Part shown: positions 9,619 through 18,373 of the stretch, one piece after another | Layout of the letters: the number at the start of each line of letters is the position of its first letter | Numbering within the stretch: the first letter of the stretch is position 1 | DNA from: JBHJHP01 sp042219855 | GTDB lineage: Bacteria > Bacteroidota > Bacteroidia > Bacteroidales > UBA5342 | DNA length: 64,000 nt | Direction of reading: 5' to 3' | Assembly (NCBI RefSeq): GCF_042219855.1 | Contig: NZ_JBHJHP010000009.1 | Location: 62,001 to 126,000, forward strand | Notes under the pieces: generated by a model | Told to the model about the DNA's origin: nothing | The model's input: only the letters and a program-made list of their open reading frames with translations | Database searches by the model: none | Position numbers and translations under genes: made by a program

Positions 9619-9684
9619 AATCTAATGATTTATATTAAAACTATTATTAATTTCTGATTTTTCATGCCCAAATTTTGAGCACCC

Positions 9685-9715
9685 CAAAGTTACTTATTTA
9701 GAAATTATTACTCAA
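9685..9715 (-). promoter_or_regulatory. Promoter of eno
   Basis: Minus strand: TTG at 9715-9713, a 20-nt spacer and TAACTTTG at 9692-9685, a good match to TTG-N19/20-TAnnTTTG. The enolase ATG is about 67 nt downstream of the -7 box. Confidence 0.65.
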
Positions 9716-9740
9716 CTTAAAAAATGAAAAAACATTAAAA

Positions 9741-9765
9741 AAGGGATGCAAAATTTGCATCCCTT
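9741..9765 (-). terminator. Terminator of the ribosomal protein cluster
   Basis: Inverted repeat AAGGGATGCA/TGCATCCCTT with an A/T loop, followed on the minus strand by TTTTTTAATG. It lies 27 nt after the rplQ stop and ends the alpha-type operon before the eno promoter. Confidence 0.9.
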
Positions 9766-9791
9766 TATTCCTTAATTCGGGTAGTTTATAA

Positions 9792-10415
9792 CTACTCTTC
9801 TTTTTTCTTTTCTTCGTCATCCGAAGCTTCTTCAGCAGGAGTATCAGCTTTCGCCTCAGGCGCTTTACTTTCCTCTTTTGCTTCGGTTTCAGGTTCTGCT
9901 TTTACCTCTTTTTCCTCTACCACTGCATCTTTAACTTCTTCCTTCACTTCAGTTTCAGCTTTTACTTCTGCTGCAGGTGATGATTCAGTTTTTTTCTTAG
10001 ATGAAGATCTTCTTCTTCGTGTAGATTTTTTGGTTGAAGCAGATTCCAGCATATTCTCATTGAAATCAACCAACTCGATAAAACACATTTCTGCATTGTC
10101 ACCAATACGGTTTCCTGTTTTCAGAATCCTGGTATACCCTCCTGGCCTCTGAGCTACTTTTTCTGATACTTCCCTAAACAGAATTGAAACAGCTTCCTTA
10201 TCTTTCAGATAACTGAATGCAGTTCTTCTGGAGTGTGTTGTATCCTCCTTACTTTTAGTGATGAGCGGCTCAATAAAAACCTTCAATGCTTTAGCCTTGG
10301 CTAATGTTGTATGAATTCTTTTATGTTTTATCAAAGAAACAGCCATGTTCGATAACATTGCCTTTCTGTGAGATGTTGTTCTTCCTAAATGATTGAACTT
10401 CTTCCTGTGTCTCAT
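9792..10415 (-). CDS. rplQ: 50S ribosomal protein L17 with acidic C-terminal tail
   Basis: 207 residues. The L17 fold takes about residues 1-120 (MRHRKKFNHLGRTTSHRKAM; RPGGYTRILKTGNRIGDNAE). From about residue 126 there is a basic patch (STKKSTRRRRSSSKKK) and then some 60 residues made almost wholly of E, K, A, V and D. E. coli L17 is 127 residues, so the tail is extra; extended L17 is known in Bacteroidota. It is the last gene of the cluster, 5 nt after rpoA. Confidence 0.95.
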   Translation of the reverse strand: MRHRKKFNHLGRTTSHRKAMLSNMAVSLIKHKRIHTTLAKAKALKVFIEPLITKSKEDTTHSRRTAFSYLKDKEAVSILFREVSEKVAQRPGGYTRILKTGNRIGDNAEMCFIELVDFNENMLESASTKKSTRRRRSSSKKKTESSPAAEVKAETEVKEEVKDAVVEEKEVKAEPETEAKEESKAPEAKADTPAEEASDDEEKKKEE

Positions 10416-10420
10416 TTTAA

Positions 10421-11413
10421 TTACTCTTTGTCAAGTTTGTACTTACTGATATCCATACCGAATGTCAAACTCAGGGAAACCAGCAATTCTTCCAGCTCGG
10501 TCAGAGATTTCTTACCGAAGTTTCTGAATTTTAACAAGTCATTTTTATTGAAAACAACTAAATCTCCAAGTGTTTCCACATCGGCTGCTTTAAGACAATT
10601 AAGTGCTCTGACAGAAAGATCCATGTCAGTTAATTTTGTCTTCAGAAGCTGACGCATATGCAATACTTCTTCATCAAATTCTTCTGCGCCGTTTTTCTCG
10701 TCTGTATCGAGCGTAATACGCTCATCGGAAAAGAGCATGAAATGATAAATCAGGATTTTTGCCGCCTCTTTTAAAGCATCTTTCGGATGTATTGATCCAT
10801 CTGAAGTAATCTCAAGAACCAGCTTTTCGTAGTCCGTTTTCTGTTCTACCCTGTAGTTCTCAATATAATACTTCACATTTTTAATTGGCGTGTAAATAGA
10901 ATCAATTGGAATTAAACCGAATTCTTCTGTTGAAGGGGTATTTTCCACTGCCGGCACATAACCACGTCCTTTGTTGATTGTGATGTCAACGGAAAGATTA
11001 ACACCTTCATCCATTCTGCAAATTACCAATTCTGGATTCAGCACTTCAAATCCGGTAAGAAATTTACTGATATCACCAGCTTTAAACTCTTTTGAACCGG
11101 TTACATTTACAGTGACTTTTTCACTTTCTACTTCATCAACCAAGCGACGAAGGCGAACCTGTTTGAAGTTAAGTACTATCTCAACAACATCTTCCATAAC
11201 ACCAGGAATGGTTGAGAATTCGTGTTCAACACCTTCAATTTTTATAGAGGTAATAGCAAATCCTTCGAGTGATGAAAGTAAAATACGCCTTAAAGCGTTA
11301 CCTATGGTAATTCCATAACCTGGCTCTAATGGACGAAATTCGAATTTACCGAATTTATCATCCGACTCAAGCATGATTACCTTATCGGGTTTTTGAAATG
11401 CTAATATAGCCAT
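10421..11413 (-). CDS. rpoA: RNA polymerase alpha subunit
   Basis: 330 residues. The N-terminal dimerisation domain (about 1-230) includes FEFRPLEPGYGITIGNALRR and LLSSLEGFAITSIKIEGVEHE. The C-terminal domain (about 250-320) includes LSVRALNCLKAADVETLGDL and FRNFGKKSLTELEELL, the helix-hairpin-helix that contacts UP elements and activators. It lies 11 nt after rpsD and 5 nt before rplQ. Confidence 0.97.
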   Translation of the reverse strand: MAILAFQKPDKVIMLESDDKFGKFEFRPLEPGYGITIGNALRRILLSSLEGFAITSIKIEGVEHEFSTIPGVMEDVVEIVLNFKQVRLRRLVDEVESEKVTVNVTGSKEFKAGDISKFLTGFEVLNPELVICRMDEGVNLSVDITINKGRGYVPAVENTPSTEEFGLIPIDSIYTPIKNVKYYIENYRVEQKTDYEKLVLEITSDGSIHPKDALKEAAKILIYHFMLFSDERITLDTDEKNGAEEFDEEVLHMRQLLKTKLTDMDLSVRALNCLKAADVETLGDLVVFNKNDLLKFRNFGKKSLTELEELLVSLSLTFGMDISKYKLDKE

Positions 11414-11424
11414 ATACTAAATTT

Positions 11425-12030
11425 TTATTTAGAGTACAATTCAACGATCAATTGTTCTTTAATATTTTCGGGTATGTCTTCTCGTGCAGGTATATTCATA
11501 AATTTACCACTCAAAGAATTCTCATCCCATTCCAGCCAGGAATATTTAGAGTGATTTTCACCCCTCAACGATTCCGTGATTACCAAAAGAGATTTAGACC
11601 TTTCGCGAACACCTATAACCTGACCCGGCTTAACCTGGTACGAAGGAATATTCACAACTTTACCATCTACAACAATATGACGATGTCCTACCAGCTGTCT
11701 GGCACCTGCTCTTGTTGGAGCAATACCTAAGCGGTAAACCACATTGTCAAGTCTGCTTTCAAGCATCTGAAGCAAAATTTCACCGGTAATACCTTTCTTA
11801 CGATGAGCTTTCTGGAACGTATTACGGAATTGTTTTTCCAATACGCCATAGGTGTATTTTGCTTTCTGTTTTTCTTTCAACTGATCACCATATTCAGTTG
11901 TTTTTCTTCTCCTGTTGTTACCATGTTGTCCAGGAGGATAGTTTCTTTTATTTAAAACTTTGTCTGGTCCGAAGATTGGTTCTCCAAACTTCCTTGCAAT
12001 TTTAGACTTTGGTCCGATATACTTTGCCAT
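11425..12030 (-). CDS. rpsD: 30S ribosomal protein S4
   Basis: 201 residues. The S4 RNA-binding domain is at about 92-150 (LESRLDNVVYRLGIAPTRAG; GHRHIVVDGKVVNIPSYQV). The N-terminal domain has no cysteine, so this is the zinc-free type. S4 nucleates 16S 5'-domain assembly and in other bacteria autoregulates its operon. A 134-nt spacer separates it from rpsK, far longer than other gaps here. Confidence 0.96.
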   Translation of the reverse strand: MAKYIGPKSKIARKFGEPIFGPDKVLNKRNYPPGQHGNNRRRKTTEYGDQLKEKQKAKYTYGVLEKQFRNTFQKAHRKKGITGEILLQMLESRLDNVVYRLGIAPTRAGARQLVGHRHIVVDGKVVNIPSYQVKPGQVIGVRERSKSLLVITESLRGENHSKYSWLEWDENSLSGKFMNIPAREDIPENIKEQLIVELYSK

Positions 12031-12164
12031 TGTATTACTTTTTTGCTTTGATTTTAAATTTTGATTTTAGATTATGAATTATGCATTGCAGCCGCGATTA
12101 CAGAGAGGAAGAATCATGCAATCAATTCATTATTCAAAACATAAAACCTAAAACAACTTATTAA
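12031..12164 (-). other. Long intra-operon spacer rpsK-rpsD
   Basis: A 134-nt gap in an otherwise tightly packed cluster. It contains AT-rich near-repeats (ATCAAAATTTAAAATCAAAG read on the minus strand) and two segments that could pair imperfectly (around 12072-12090 and 12112-12136), bracketing CTGTAATCGCGGCTGC. It could be a leader for S4 feedback control or inserted repeat sequence; the sequence does not decide. Confidence 0.35.
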
Positions 12165-12554
12165 TTATACTCTCCTTCTTTTAGGAGGACGACATCCGTT
12201 ATGTGGAATTGGTGTAACGTCAACAATTTCTGACACTTCAATACCACTGCTGTGGATGGTACGGATAGCAGATTCTCTTCCGTTACCTGGTCCTTTTACA
12301 AAAACTCTCACTTTTCTAAGACCCAGATCATATGCTACTTTTGAGCAATCCTGTGCTGCAACCTGAGCTGCATAAGGGGTGTTCTTTTTAGAACCTCTGA
12401 ATCCCATTTTTCCGGCTGATGACCATGAAATAACCTGACCGTCACTATTGGTTAACGATACAATTATGTTATTAAAGGAAGAATGGATGTGAGCCTGACC
12501 TGTAGCCTCAACTTTAACTTTTCTCTTTCTTTGAGTTCCTGACTTTTTTGCCAT
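12165..12554 (-). CDS. rpsK: 30S ribosomal protein S11
   Basis: 129 residues. The family signature is seen in AHIHSSFNNIIVSLTNSDGQ, GNGRESAIRTIHSSGI and the C-terminal DVTPIPHNGCRPPKRRRV. S11 lies in the 30S platform. It is 22 nt after rpsM. Confidence 0.97.
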   Translation of the reverse strand: MAKKSGTQRKRKVKVEATGQAHIHSSFNNIIVSLTNSDGQVISWSSAGKMGFRGSKKNTPYAAQVAAQDCSKVAYDLGLRKVRVFVKGPGNGRESAIRTIHSSGIEVSEIVDVTPIPHNGCRPPKRRRV

Positions 12555-12576
12555 AACCTTATCTAAATGTTACTGT

Positions 12577-12948
12577 TTACTTTTTCTTATTTGCTACAGT
12601 CTTACGTTTTCCTTTACGTGTACGTGCGTTATTTTTAGTAGACTGACCACGAACAGGAAGCCCGATACGATGACGAATTCCTCTGTAACAACCAATGTCC
12701 ATTAAACGTTTAATGTTTAACTGAATTTCTGATCTCAACTCACCTTCAACCTTTGTAGTTTCGGCGATAGCTTTTCTTACACCTGCTATCTGATCGTCTG
12801 TCCACTCTTCTACCTTAATATCACGATCAACACCAGCTAATTCCAGAATCTGCTGAGCTTTGCTTCTGCCAATTCCGAATATGTAGGTAAGAGCAATCTC
12901 ACCTCTTTTGTTTTGCGGAAGGTCAACACCAACTATACGTATAGCCAT
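12577..12948 (-). CDS. rpsM: 30S ribosomal protein S13
   Basis: 123 residues. MAIRIVGVDLPQNKRGEIAL at the start and CYRGIRHRIGLPVRGQSTK plus NNARTRKGKRKTVANKKK at the basic tail are diagnostic. S13 contacts P-site tRNA and bridges to the large subunit. It starts 28 nt downstream of rpmJ. Confidence 0.97.
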   Translation of the reverse strand: MAIRIVGVDLPQNKRGEIALTYIFGIGRSKAQQILELAGVDRDIKVEEWTDDQIAGVRKAIAETTKVEGELRSEIQLNIKRLMDIGCYRGIRHRIGLPVRGQSTKNNARTRKGKRKTVANKKK

Positions 12949-12976
12949 TTCTTAAAATTTTTGCAAAATTAGTTAA

Positions 12977-13093
12977 TTATCCCTGACGTTGTTTAAACTT
13001 GGGATTCTTTTTATTAATTACATACAGACGCCCTTTTCTCCTAACGATCTTACATTCGGGTGAGCGTTTCTTAACTGATGCTCTAACTTTCAT
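12977..13093 (-). CDS. rpmJ: 50S ribosomal protein L36
   Basis: A 38-residue gene: starts MKVRASVKKRSPECKIVRRK and ends NPKFKQRQG. Only one cysteine remains where zinc-binding L36 has Cys-x2-Cys...Cys-x4-His, so this is the zinc-free form. It lies between infA (20 nt) and rpsM (28 nt), the usual place in bacterial alpha operons. Confidence 0.96.
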   Translation of the reverse strand: MKVRASVKKRSPECKIVRRKGRLYVINKKNPKFKQRQG

Positions 13094-13113
13094 CTTCCTC
13101 TATCTTTTTAAAA

Positions 13114-13332
13114 TTATTTATATCTGAATGTTATTCTCCCTTTTGTTAAATCGTAGGGAGACATTTCAACTTTTACTTTGTCACCAGGCAGGATTCTGAT
13201 ATAGTGCATCCGCATTTTACCAGAAATATGAGCCGTGATCACATGACCATTTTCAAGCTCAACCCGGAACATTGCATTAGACAATGCTTCAATAATTGTA
13301 CCATCTTGCTCTATAGAAGCCTGTTTGGACAT
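13114..13332 (-). CDS. infA: Translation initiation factor IF-1
   Basis: 72 residues forming one S1/OB fold. It begins MSKQASIEQDGTIIEALSNA and ends SPYDLTKGRITFRYK, with HISGKMRMHYIRILPGDKV in the middle, matching IF-1 across its length. IF-1 blocks the A site during initiation. It begins 4 nt after the stop of map. Confidence 0.97.
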   Translation of the reverse strand: MSKQASIEQDGTIIEALSNAMFRVELENGHVITAHISGKMRMHYIRILPGDKVKVEMSPYDLTKGRITFRYK

Positions 13333-13336
13333 AAAT

Positions 13337-14125
13337 TTATAATTTTATATTTCGTTCGTTTAATACTTCTTCAATATAATCAAAGGTTGATAAAATATCA
13401 GCTTTACCCTTCCTGATGGCCACCGTGTGTTCAAAGTGGGCGGCGGGCTGATGATCTTTGGTCCGGATTGTCCAGTTATCTTTTTCAAGGTAAATGTCTT
13501 TTTTACCCATATTGATCATTGGTTCAATCGCTATAACCATTCCCGATTTCAGTAAAACCCCTCTACCCTGCTGACCATAATTTGGCACTTCAGGCTTTTC
13601 ATGCAGGTTCCTGCCAATACCATGTCCTACCATTTCCCTGACTACCGAATATCCATTCTTTTCACAATACTTCTGTATCGTATATCCAAGATCTCCCAAC
13701 CTGTTTCCGGAAACTGCCATTTCGATGCCTTTATAAAGTGCTTCTTTTGTTACTCTTAATAGCTTTCTTACGGATTCATCAACGTTTCCCACTGTAAAGG
13801 TATAAGCTGAATCACCGTAATAACCATTTTTAAGAACACCACAGTCAACTGAAACAATATCTCCATCCTTTAATCTGTAGTCTGAAGGTATGCCATGCAC
13901 AACCATATCATTAACGGACATACACAAGGTATTCGGGAAACCGCCATAACCCAAAAATGCTGGTTCAGCGTGGTGATCCCTGATAAATTCCTCTGCGATC
14001 CTGTCTAGTTCCAGCGTTGAGATTCCGGGTTCAATATGCTTTGCAACTTCTGCATGCGTTTTTGAAACCAAAAGATTGCTTTCCCTCAGGAGTTCTATTT
14101 CCTCGTCCGTTTTTAAATAAATCAT
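13337..14125 (-). CDS. map: Methionine aminopeptidase, type I
   Basis: 262 residues. It removes the initiator Met from nascent chains. The dinuclear metal ligands are visible: SVDCGV and YGDSAYTF (two Asp), MVGHGIGRNLHEKPEVPNYG (His), IEPMI (Glu) and HFEHTVAI (Glu). It sits between secY (12 nt) and infA (4 nt); adk, which accompanies map in many phyla, is absent. Confidence 0.95.
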   Translation of the reverse strand: MIYLKTDEEIELLRESNLLVSKTHAEVAKHIEPGISTLELDRIAEEFIRDHHAEPAFLGYGGFPNTLCMSVNDMVVHGIPSDYRLKDGDIVSVDCGVLKNGYYGDSAYTFTVGNVDESVRKLLRVTKEALYKGIEMAVSGNRLGDLGYTIQKYCEKNGYSVVREMVGHGIGRNLHEKPEVPNYGQQGRGVLLKSGMVIAIEPMINMGKKDIYLEKDNWTIRTKDHQPAAHFEHTVAIRKGKADILSTFDYIEEVLNERNIKL

Positions 14126-14137
14126 TAAAAGAACGTT

Positions 14138-15481
14138 TTAGAAGGCTGCCGCACCACCGGTACGACCTTTAATCCTTCCTGACTTCATCAAACCATCATA
14201 ATGCCTCATCAACAAATGACTTTCAATTTGCTGAAGGGTATCAAGCACAACTCCAACCATAATAAGCAAAGATGTTCCTCCGTAGAAATATGCGAATTGC
14301 TGTGTAACACCTGCCATCATGGCAAAAGCCGGCAGTATGGCAACAAATGCAAGGAAGAATGAACCCGGTAATGTAATTTTTGACATCACAGAATCCAGAA
14401 AATCAGCCGTCTTTTTACCCGGTTTAACCCCTGGTATAAAACCACCGTTTCTCTTCATATCCTCAGCCATCTGGTTTGGATTAATTGTTATGGCAGTATA
14501 GAAATAAGTAAATGCAATAATCAAAATTGCCTGTGTTAAGTTATATACCCATCCCAACGGGTTAGCAAAGGCCGTAGCAAAAGCGGTCATGCTCTCACTT
14601 TGTGAAAACCCTGCAATTGTAACGGGCAAAAACATAATAGCCTGAGCAAAAATGATAGGCATTACACCGGCTGCATTAACCTTCAGCGGAATGTATTGTC
14701 TTACACCACCATATTGTTTATTTCCTACTATCCTTTTAGCATATTGTACAGGTACTTTCCTGGTTCCCTGAACCAATAGAATAGAAGCACCAATTACAGC
14801 GAGCAGCACAACAAGTTCGATTAATAACATAACCAAACCACCGCCTGCAGTTTCCGTAAAACGTGAACCAACCTCACCTACAAAAGCAAATGGTAAACGG
14901 GCAATAATACCTATCATAATGATAAGGGATATACCGTTTCCAATACCTTTATCTGTAATTCTTTCTCCTAACCACATGATAAACATGGTTCCGGCAGTAA
15001 GGATTATTGTAGATGATATTTTAAACCACGTATTATTCATTGCAAATGCCTCAGCCGGGAGCTGACTGTATAAGTTCACAAGATATGAAGGAGCCTGTAC
15101 AACAAGAATAATAACTGTAAGGTACCGTGTAATCTGATTGATTTTTCTTCTTCCACTTTCACCTTCACGTTGTAACCTTTGGAAATAAGGTACTGCAATA
15201 CCTAATAACTGGATTACAATTGAAGCCGAGATATAAGGCATAATACCTAACGCAAAAACGGATGCATTGGAGAAAGCACCTCCGGAAAACATATCCAGAA
15301 TACCTAATACACCGGTTGCGGTCTGGCTTTTTAACGCTTCAAGATGGGCTGGATCTATTCCCGGTAAAACCACGAATGATCCGAACCTGTAAATAAGTAA
15401 GAAACCTAAAGTGGAAATAATCCGAGCTCTCAGATCCTCGATACTCCAGATATTCTTTAATGTCTGAATTAGCTTCTTCAT
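14138..15481 (-). CDS. secY: Protein translocase subunit SecY
   Basis: 447 residues with ten predicted membrane helices. Typical segments are FRFGSFVVLPGIDPA-like YRFGSFVVLPGIDPAHLEAL, IMPYISASIVIQLL, ERITDKGIGNGISLIIMIGI and NPNQMAEDMKRNGGFIPGVK. SecY is the Sec channel used by the signal-peptide proteins in this window, including T9SS cargos. It begins 4 nt after rplO. Confidence 0.97.
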   Translation of the reverse strand: MKKLIQTLKNIWSIEDLRARIISTLGFLLIYRFGSFVVLPGIDPAHLEALKSQTATGVLGILDMFSGGAFSNASVFALGIMPYISASIVIQLLGIAVPYFQRLQREGESGRRKINQITRYLTVIILVVQAPSYLVNLYSQLPAEAFAMNNTWFKISSTIILTAGTMFIMWLGERITDKGIGNGISLIIMIGIIARLPFAFVGEVGSRFTETAGGGLVMLLIELVVLLAVIGASILLVQGTRKVPVQYAKRIVGNKQYGGVRQYIPLKVNAAGVMPIIFAQAIMFLPVTIAGFSQSESMTAFATAFANPLGWVYNLTQAILIIAFTYFYTAITINPNQMAEDMKRNGGFIPGVKPGKKTADFLDSVMSKITLPGSFFLAFVAILPAFAMMAGVTQQFAYFYGGTSLLIMVGVVLDTLQQIESHLLMRHYDGLMKSGRIKGRTGGAAAF

Positions 15482-15485
15482 GAAA

Positions 15486-15932
15486 TTAAAGTTTTACAAC
15501 AGTTCCGCCTGCAGCTTCAATAAGTTCTGCAGCCTTTTTAGAAAATGCATGTGCAGTTACTTCGACTTTTAACGAGATTGCACCATTACCAAGAATCTTC
15601 ACAAGATCGTTCTTGGCAACCAGTCCGGCGTCATGCAAAGCCTGGATATCAATTTTATCCAGTTTTTTGGCTTCAGCCAACTTCTGCAGTGTATCTACAT
15701 TAATACCTTTGTATTCTACACGATTGATGTTTTTAAATCCAAACTTAGGAACGCGGCGCTGTAAAGGCATCTGACCACCTTCAAAACCGATTTTTTTAGA
15801 ATAACCGGAACGGGATTTGGCTCCTTTGTGACCACGTGTAGAAGTACCTCCATGTCCGGAACCCTGTCCGCGACCGATACGTTTACGTGATTTGGTTGAA
15901 CCATTTGCCGGTTTTAAATTACTTAAATCCAT
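15486..15932 (-). CDS. rplO: 50S ribosomal protein L15
   Basis: 148 residues. The glycine-rich basic N-terminus (KRIGRGQGSGHGGTSTRGHK, GAKSRSGYSKKIGFEGGQMP) and C-terminal VTAHAFSKKAAELIEAAGG are those of L15, a late-assembling protein of the 50S subunit. It is followed by secY after 4 nt. Confidence 0.97.
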   Translation of the reverse strand: MDLSNLKPANGSTKSRKRIGRGQGSGHGGTSTRGHKGAKSRSGYSKKIGFEGGQMPLQRRVPKFGFKNINRVEYKGINVDTLQKLAEAKKLDKIDIQALHDAGLVAKNDLVKILGNGAISLKVEVTAHAFSKKAAELIEAAGGTVVKL

Positions 15933-15959
15933 TTTTATATTCTGTTAAAGGATTATCAA

Positions 15960-16145
15960 TTAATTTACTACTTCAACCAGGTGTTTTACTTTATCCACCA
16001 TACCGAGAATTTCCGGTGTGGCATCTTTCTCAACAACCTGGTGCAATTTACGAATTCCCAAAGCCCTCAAAATTCTGATCTGTTTTTCAGGGCAATCAAT
16101 TCCACTATTGACTTGCTTAATTCTGATCTTTTTTGTTTTAGCCAT
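15960..16145 (-). CDS. rpmD: 50S ribosomal protein L30
   Basis: 61 residues, with KKIRIKQVNSGIDCPEKQIR and LGIRKLHQVVEKDATPEILG, covering the whole L30 fold. It lies 12 nt after rpsE and 27 nt before rplO. Confidence 0.95.
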   Translation of the reverse strand: MAKTKKIRIKQVNSGIDCPEKQIRILRALGIRKLHQVVEKDATPEILGMVDKVKHLVEVVN

Positions 16146-16157
16146 CTTACCAGGTTA

Positions 16158-16676
16158 TTATCCGTTAAACACTTTATCGAGTGAAACACTGCGCAACTTG
16201 GCAACGGTTTCAGCATCTCTCAGTTCCTTTAAAGCTTCGATTGTAGCCTTTACCAGGTTGTGAGGGTTAGAAGAACCTTTTGATTTTGCCAGTACGTCCT
16301 TTACACCAACACTCTCAAGTACGGCACGCATCGCACCACCGGCTTTTACTCCGGTACCATGAGAAGCAGGTTTCATAAACACTGTAGCTCCACCGTACTT
16401 GGCAATTTGTTCGTGAGGTATAGTGCCGTTTTTAACCGGTACTTTAATCAGGTTTTTCTTTGCAGCTTCAACACCCTTTGAAATGGCCGTTGTTACTTCA
16501 TTTGCCTTACCTAATCCCCATCCAACAATTCCGTTTTCATCTCCTACAACAACAATGGCAGAAAAACTGAAGGTACGTCCACCTTTCGTTACTTTGGTAA
16601 CCCTGTTGATTGCTACAAGTCTGTCTTTTAAATCAAGATCGCTTGTTGTTTTTACTTTTTGTACTAATCCTGCCAT
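16158..16676 (-). CDS. rpsE: 30S ribosomal protein S5
   Basis: 172 residues. The double-stranded-RNA-binding N-terminal fold has GRTFSFSAIVVVGDENGIVG and WGLGKANEV; the C-terminal half has GTGVKAGGAMRAVLESVGVK and SSNPHNLVKAT. S5 sits at the mRNA entry tunnel and affects decoding accuracy. It follows rplR by 5 nt. Confidence 0.97.
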   Translation of the reverse strand: MAGLVQKVKTTSDLDLKDRLVAINRVTKVTKGGRTFSFSAIVVVGDENGIVGWGLGKANEVTTAISKGVEAAKKNLIKVPVKNGTIPHEQIAKYGGATVFMKPASHGTGVKAGGAMRAVLESVGVKDVLAKSKGSSNPHNLVKATIEALKELRDAETVAKLRSVSLDKVFNG

Positions 16677-16681
16677 AGTTA

Positions 16682-17041
16682 TTAGAAATTAAGTCCTCCT
16701 TTACGAGCACCATCTGCCAGGCTTTTTACCCTTCCGTGGTACAAATATCCGTTTCTGTCGAACACACATGAAGCTATTCCTGCTTTTGTGGCACGCTGAG
16801 CAAGTAACTCACCTACAGCTGCAGCTTCTTCAATCTTATTCTTGAACTCTTTCCCAGACAGTTCCTTGTCTACTGATGACGCAGCAGCTAATGTTTTACC
16901 TGCTAAATCGTCAACAACCTGAACATAAATCTGTTTATTGCTTCTGAAGACCGTAATACGAGGTCTTTCCGCTGTACCGGAAACGATCTTTCTTACACGT
17001 CTTTTAATTCTTTCTCTTCTTTTAACTTTATCAAATGACAT
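16682..17041 (-). CDS. rplR: 50S ribosomal protein L18
   Basis: 119 residues. RPRITVFRSNKQIYVQVVDD and the C-terminal FDRNGYLYHGRVKSLADGAR, ending GLNF, identify L18, which binds 5S rRNA with L5 and L25. It lies 18 nt after rplF. Confidence 0.97.
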   Translation of the reverse strand: MSFDKVKRRERIKRRVRKIVSGTAERPRITVFRSNKQIYVQVVDDLAGKTLAAASSVDKELSGKEFKNKIEEAAAVGELLAQRATKAGIASCVFDRNGYLYHGRVKSLADGARKGGLNF

Positions 17042-17059
17042 AGTTTCCTAATTTAACGG

Positions 17060-17611
17060 TTACACTTTAGCAGACTTACCAGCCTTACGACGAATGTGCT
17101 CACCTTTAAACCTGATACCCTTACCTTTATAAGGTTCCGGTTTACGGAATGAACGAATCTTGGCTGCTACTTGTCCTATAAGTTGTTTATCACAGCTTTC
17201 CAGAGTTATTAAAGGATTCTGATTCCTTTCACTCTTAGTCTCTAACTTAACTTCACCCGGAAGTTCGAGGTAGATGTTGTGAGAATAACCTAATGATAAT
17301 TCCAGAAGCTGTCCCTGGTTTGATGCTCTGTAACCTACACCAACCAGTTCGAGTTCTTTCTTATAACCTTCAGAAACTCCAACAATCATATTATTGATAA
17401 GAGATCTTGATAAACCATGCAATGCTTTATCCTGTTTCTCTTCTGTTGCTCTCTCAATCACAACCTGATTACCTTCAACTTTAACGCTGATAGTTGGCTT
17501 AACGGTTTGTGACAATTCTCCTTTAGGGCCTTTTACAGTAATGTCGTTGTCTTTAACTGTTACTGTAACGCCTGCTGGTATATCTATCGGTGCTTTTCCT
17601 ATTCTTGACAT
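17060..17611 (-). CDS. rplF: 50S ribosomal protein L6
   Basis: 183 residues with the duplicated L6 fold. MSRIGKAPIDIPAGVTVTVK opens it and KPEPYKGKGIRFKGEHIRRK closes it. L6 lies near the factor-binding stalk base. It is 16 nt after rpsH. Confidence 0.97.
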   Translation of the reverse strand: MSRIGKAPIDIPAGVTVTVKDNDITVKGPKGELSQTVKPTISVKVEGNQVVIERATEEKQDKALHGLSRSLINNMIVGVSEGYKKELELVGVGYRASNQGQLLELSLGYSHNIYLELPGEVKLETKSERNQNPLITLESCDKQLIGQVAAKIRSFRKPEPYKGKGIRFKGEHIRRKAGKSAKV

Positions 17612-17627
17612 TGAAAATCCTCCTTAA

Positions 17628-18023
17628 TTAATATACATAGCATAAGACTTCACCACCTATGCGCTTTGCACGGGCTTCCTTGTCAGTTACTACACCCTGC
17701 GATGTTGATAATATCGCAATTCCCAAACCATTTAACACCCGTGGTACTTCACGGTAACCAGTGTACTTACGTAAACCGGGACGGCTAACACGCTTAATTG
17801 CTTTAATCGCGTTTACCTTTGTTTCCGGATCGTATTTGAGGGCGATTTTAATTACACCCTGCAAACCATCATCTATAAACTTGTAGTTTAAGATGTAACC
17901 TTTGTCGTATAAAATCTTGGTCATCTCCCTCTTCAGGTTAGATCCCGGGATTTCTACAACCCTGTGTTTTGCGTTAATCGCATTCCTGATTCTTGTCAGG
18001 AAATCTGCTATTGAATCTGTCAT
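17628..18023 (-). CDS. rpsH: 30S ribosomal protein S8
   Basis: 131 residues. MTDSIADFLTRIRNAINAKH at the start and GLGIAILSTSQGVVTDKEAR at the end are diagnostic. S8 binds the 16S central domain and in E. coli represses the spc operon. The gap to rpsN is 65 nt. Confidence 0.97.
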   Translation of the reverse strand: MTDSIADFLTRIRNAINAKHRVVEIPGSNLKREMTKILYDKGYILNYKFIDDGLQGVIKIALKYDPETKVNAIKAIKRVSRPGLRKYTGYREVPRVLNGLGIAILSTSQGVVTDKEARAKRIGGEVLCYVY

Positions 18024-18088
18024 ACTACATTAAATTAAATTGATCCCAATCTATCAGGACAATATTTAACTAACTCTCATTTCTTATT

Positions 18089-18358
18089 TTACCAGCTTGC
18101 TTTTTTAACTCCCGGAATAAGTCCTGCGGCTGCCATTTCACGGAACTGAATCCTTGAAATACCAAACTGACGCATGTAACCTTTTGGACGTCCTGTCAAT
18201 TTGCATCTGTTATGTAATCTTACGGGCGATGAATTTTTGGGAAGTTTCTGTAACCCCACATAATCGCCTTCGGCTTTAAGTCTTTCACGTTTTGCGGCAT
18301 ACTTTGCATTCATTTTTGCGCGTTTCACCTCACGTGCTTTCATTGATTCCTTAGCCAT
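18089..18358 (-). CDS. rpsN: 30S ribosomal protein S14, zinc-free type
   Basis: 89 residues. The C-terminal motif SPVRLHNRCKLTGRPKGYMR and FGISRIQFREMA are those of S14. A single cysteine is present, so the four-Cys zinc site is absent; at 89 residues this matches the longer zinc-free form. It lies 15 nt after rplE. Confidence 0.97.
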   Translation of the reverse strand: MAKESMKAREVKRAKMNAKYAAKRERLKAEGDYVGLQKLPKNSSPVRLHNRCKLTGRPKGYMRQFGISRIQFREMAAAGLIPGVKKASW

Positions 18359-18373
18359 TGATCTGTCTCTTTA

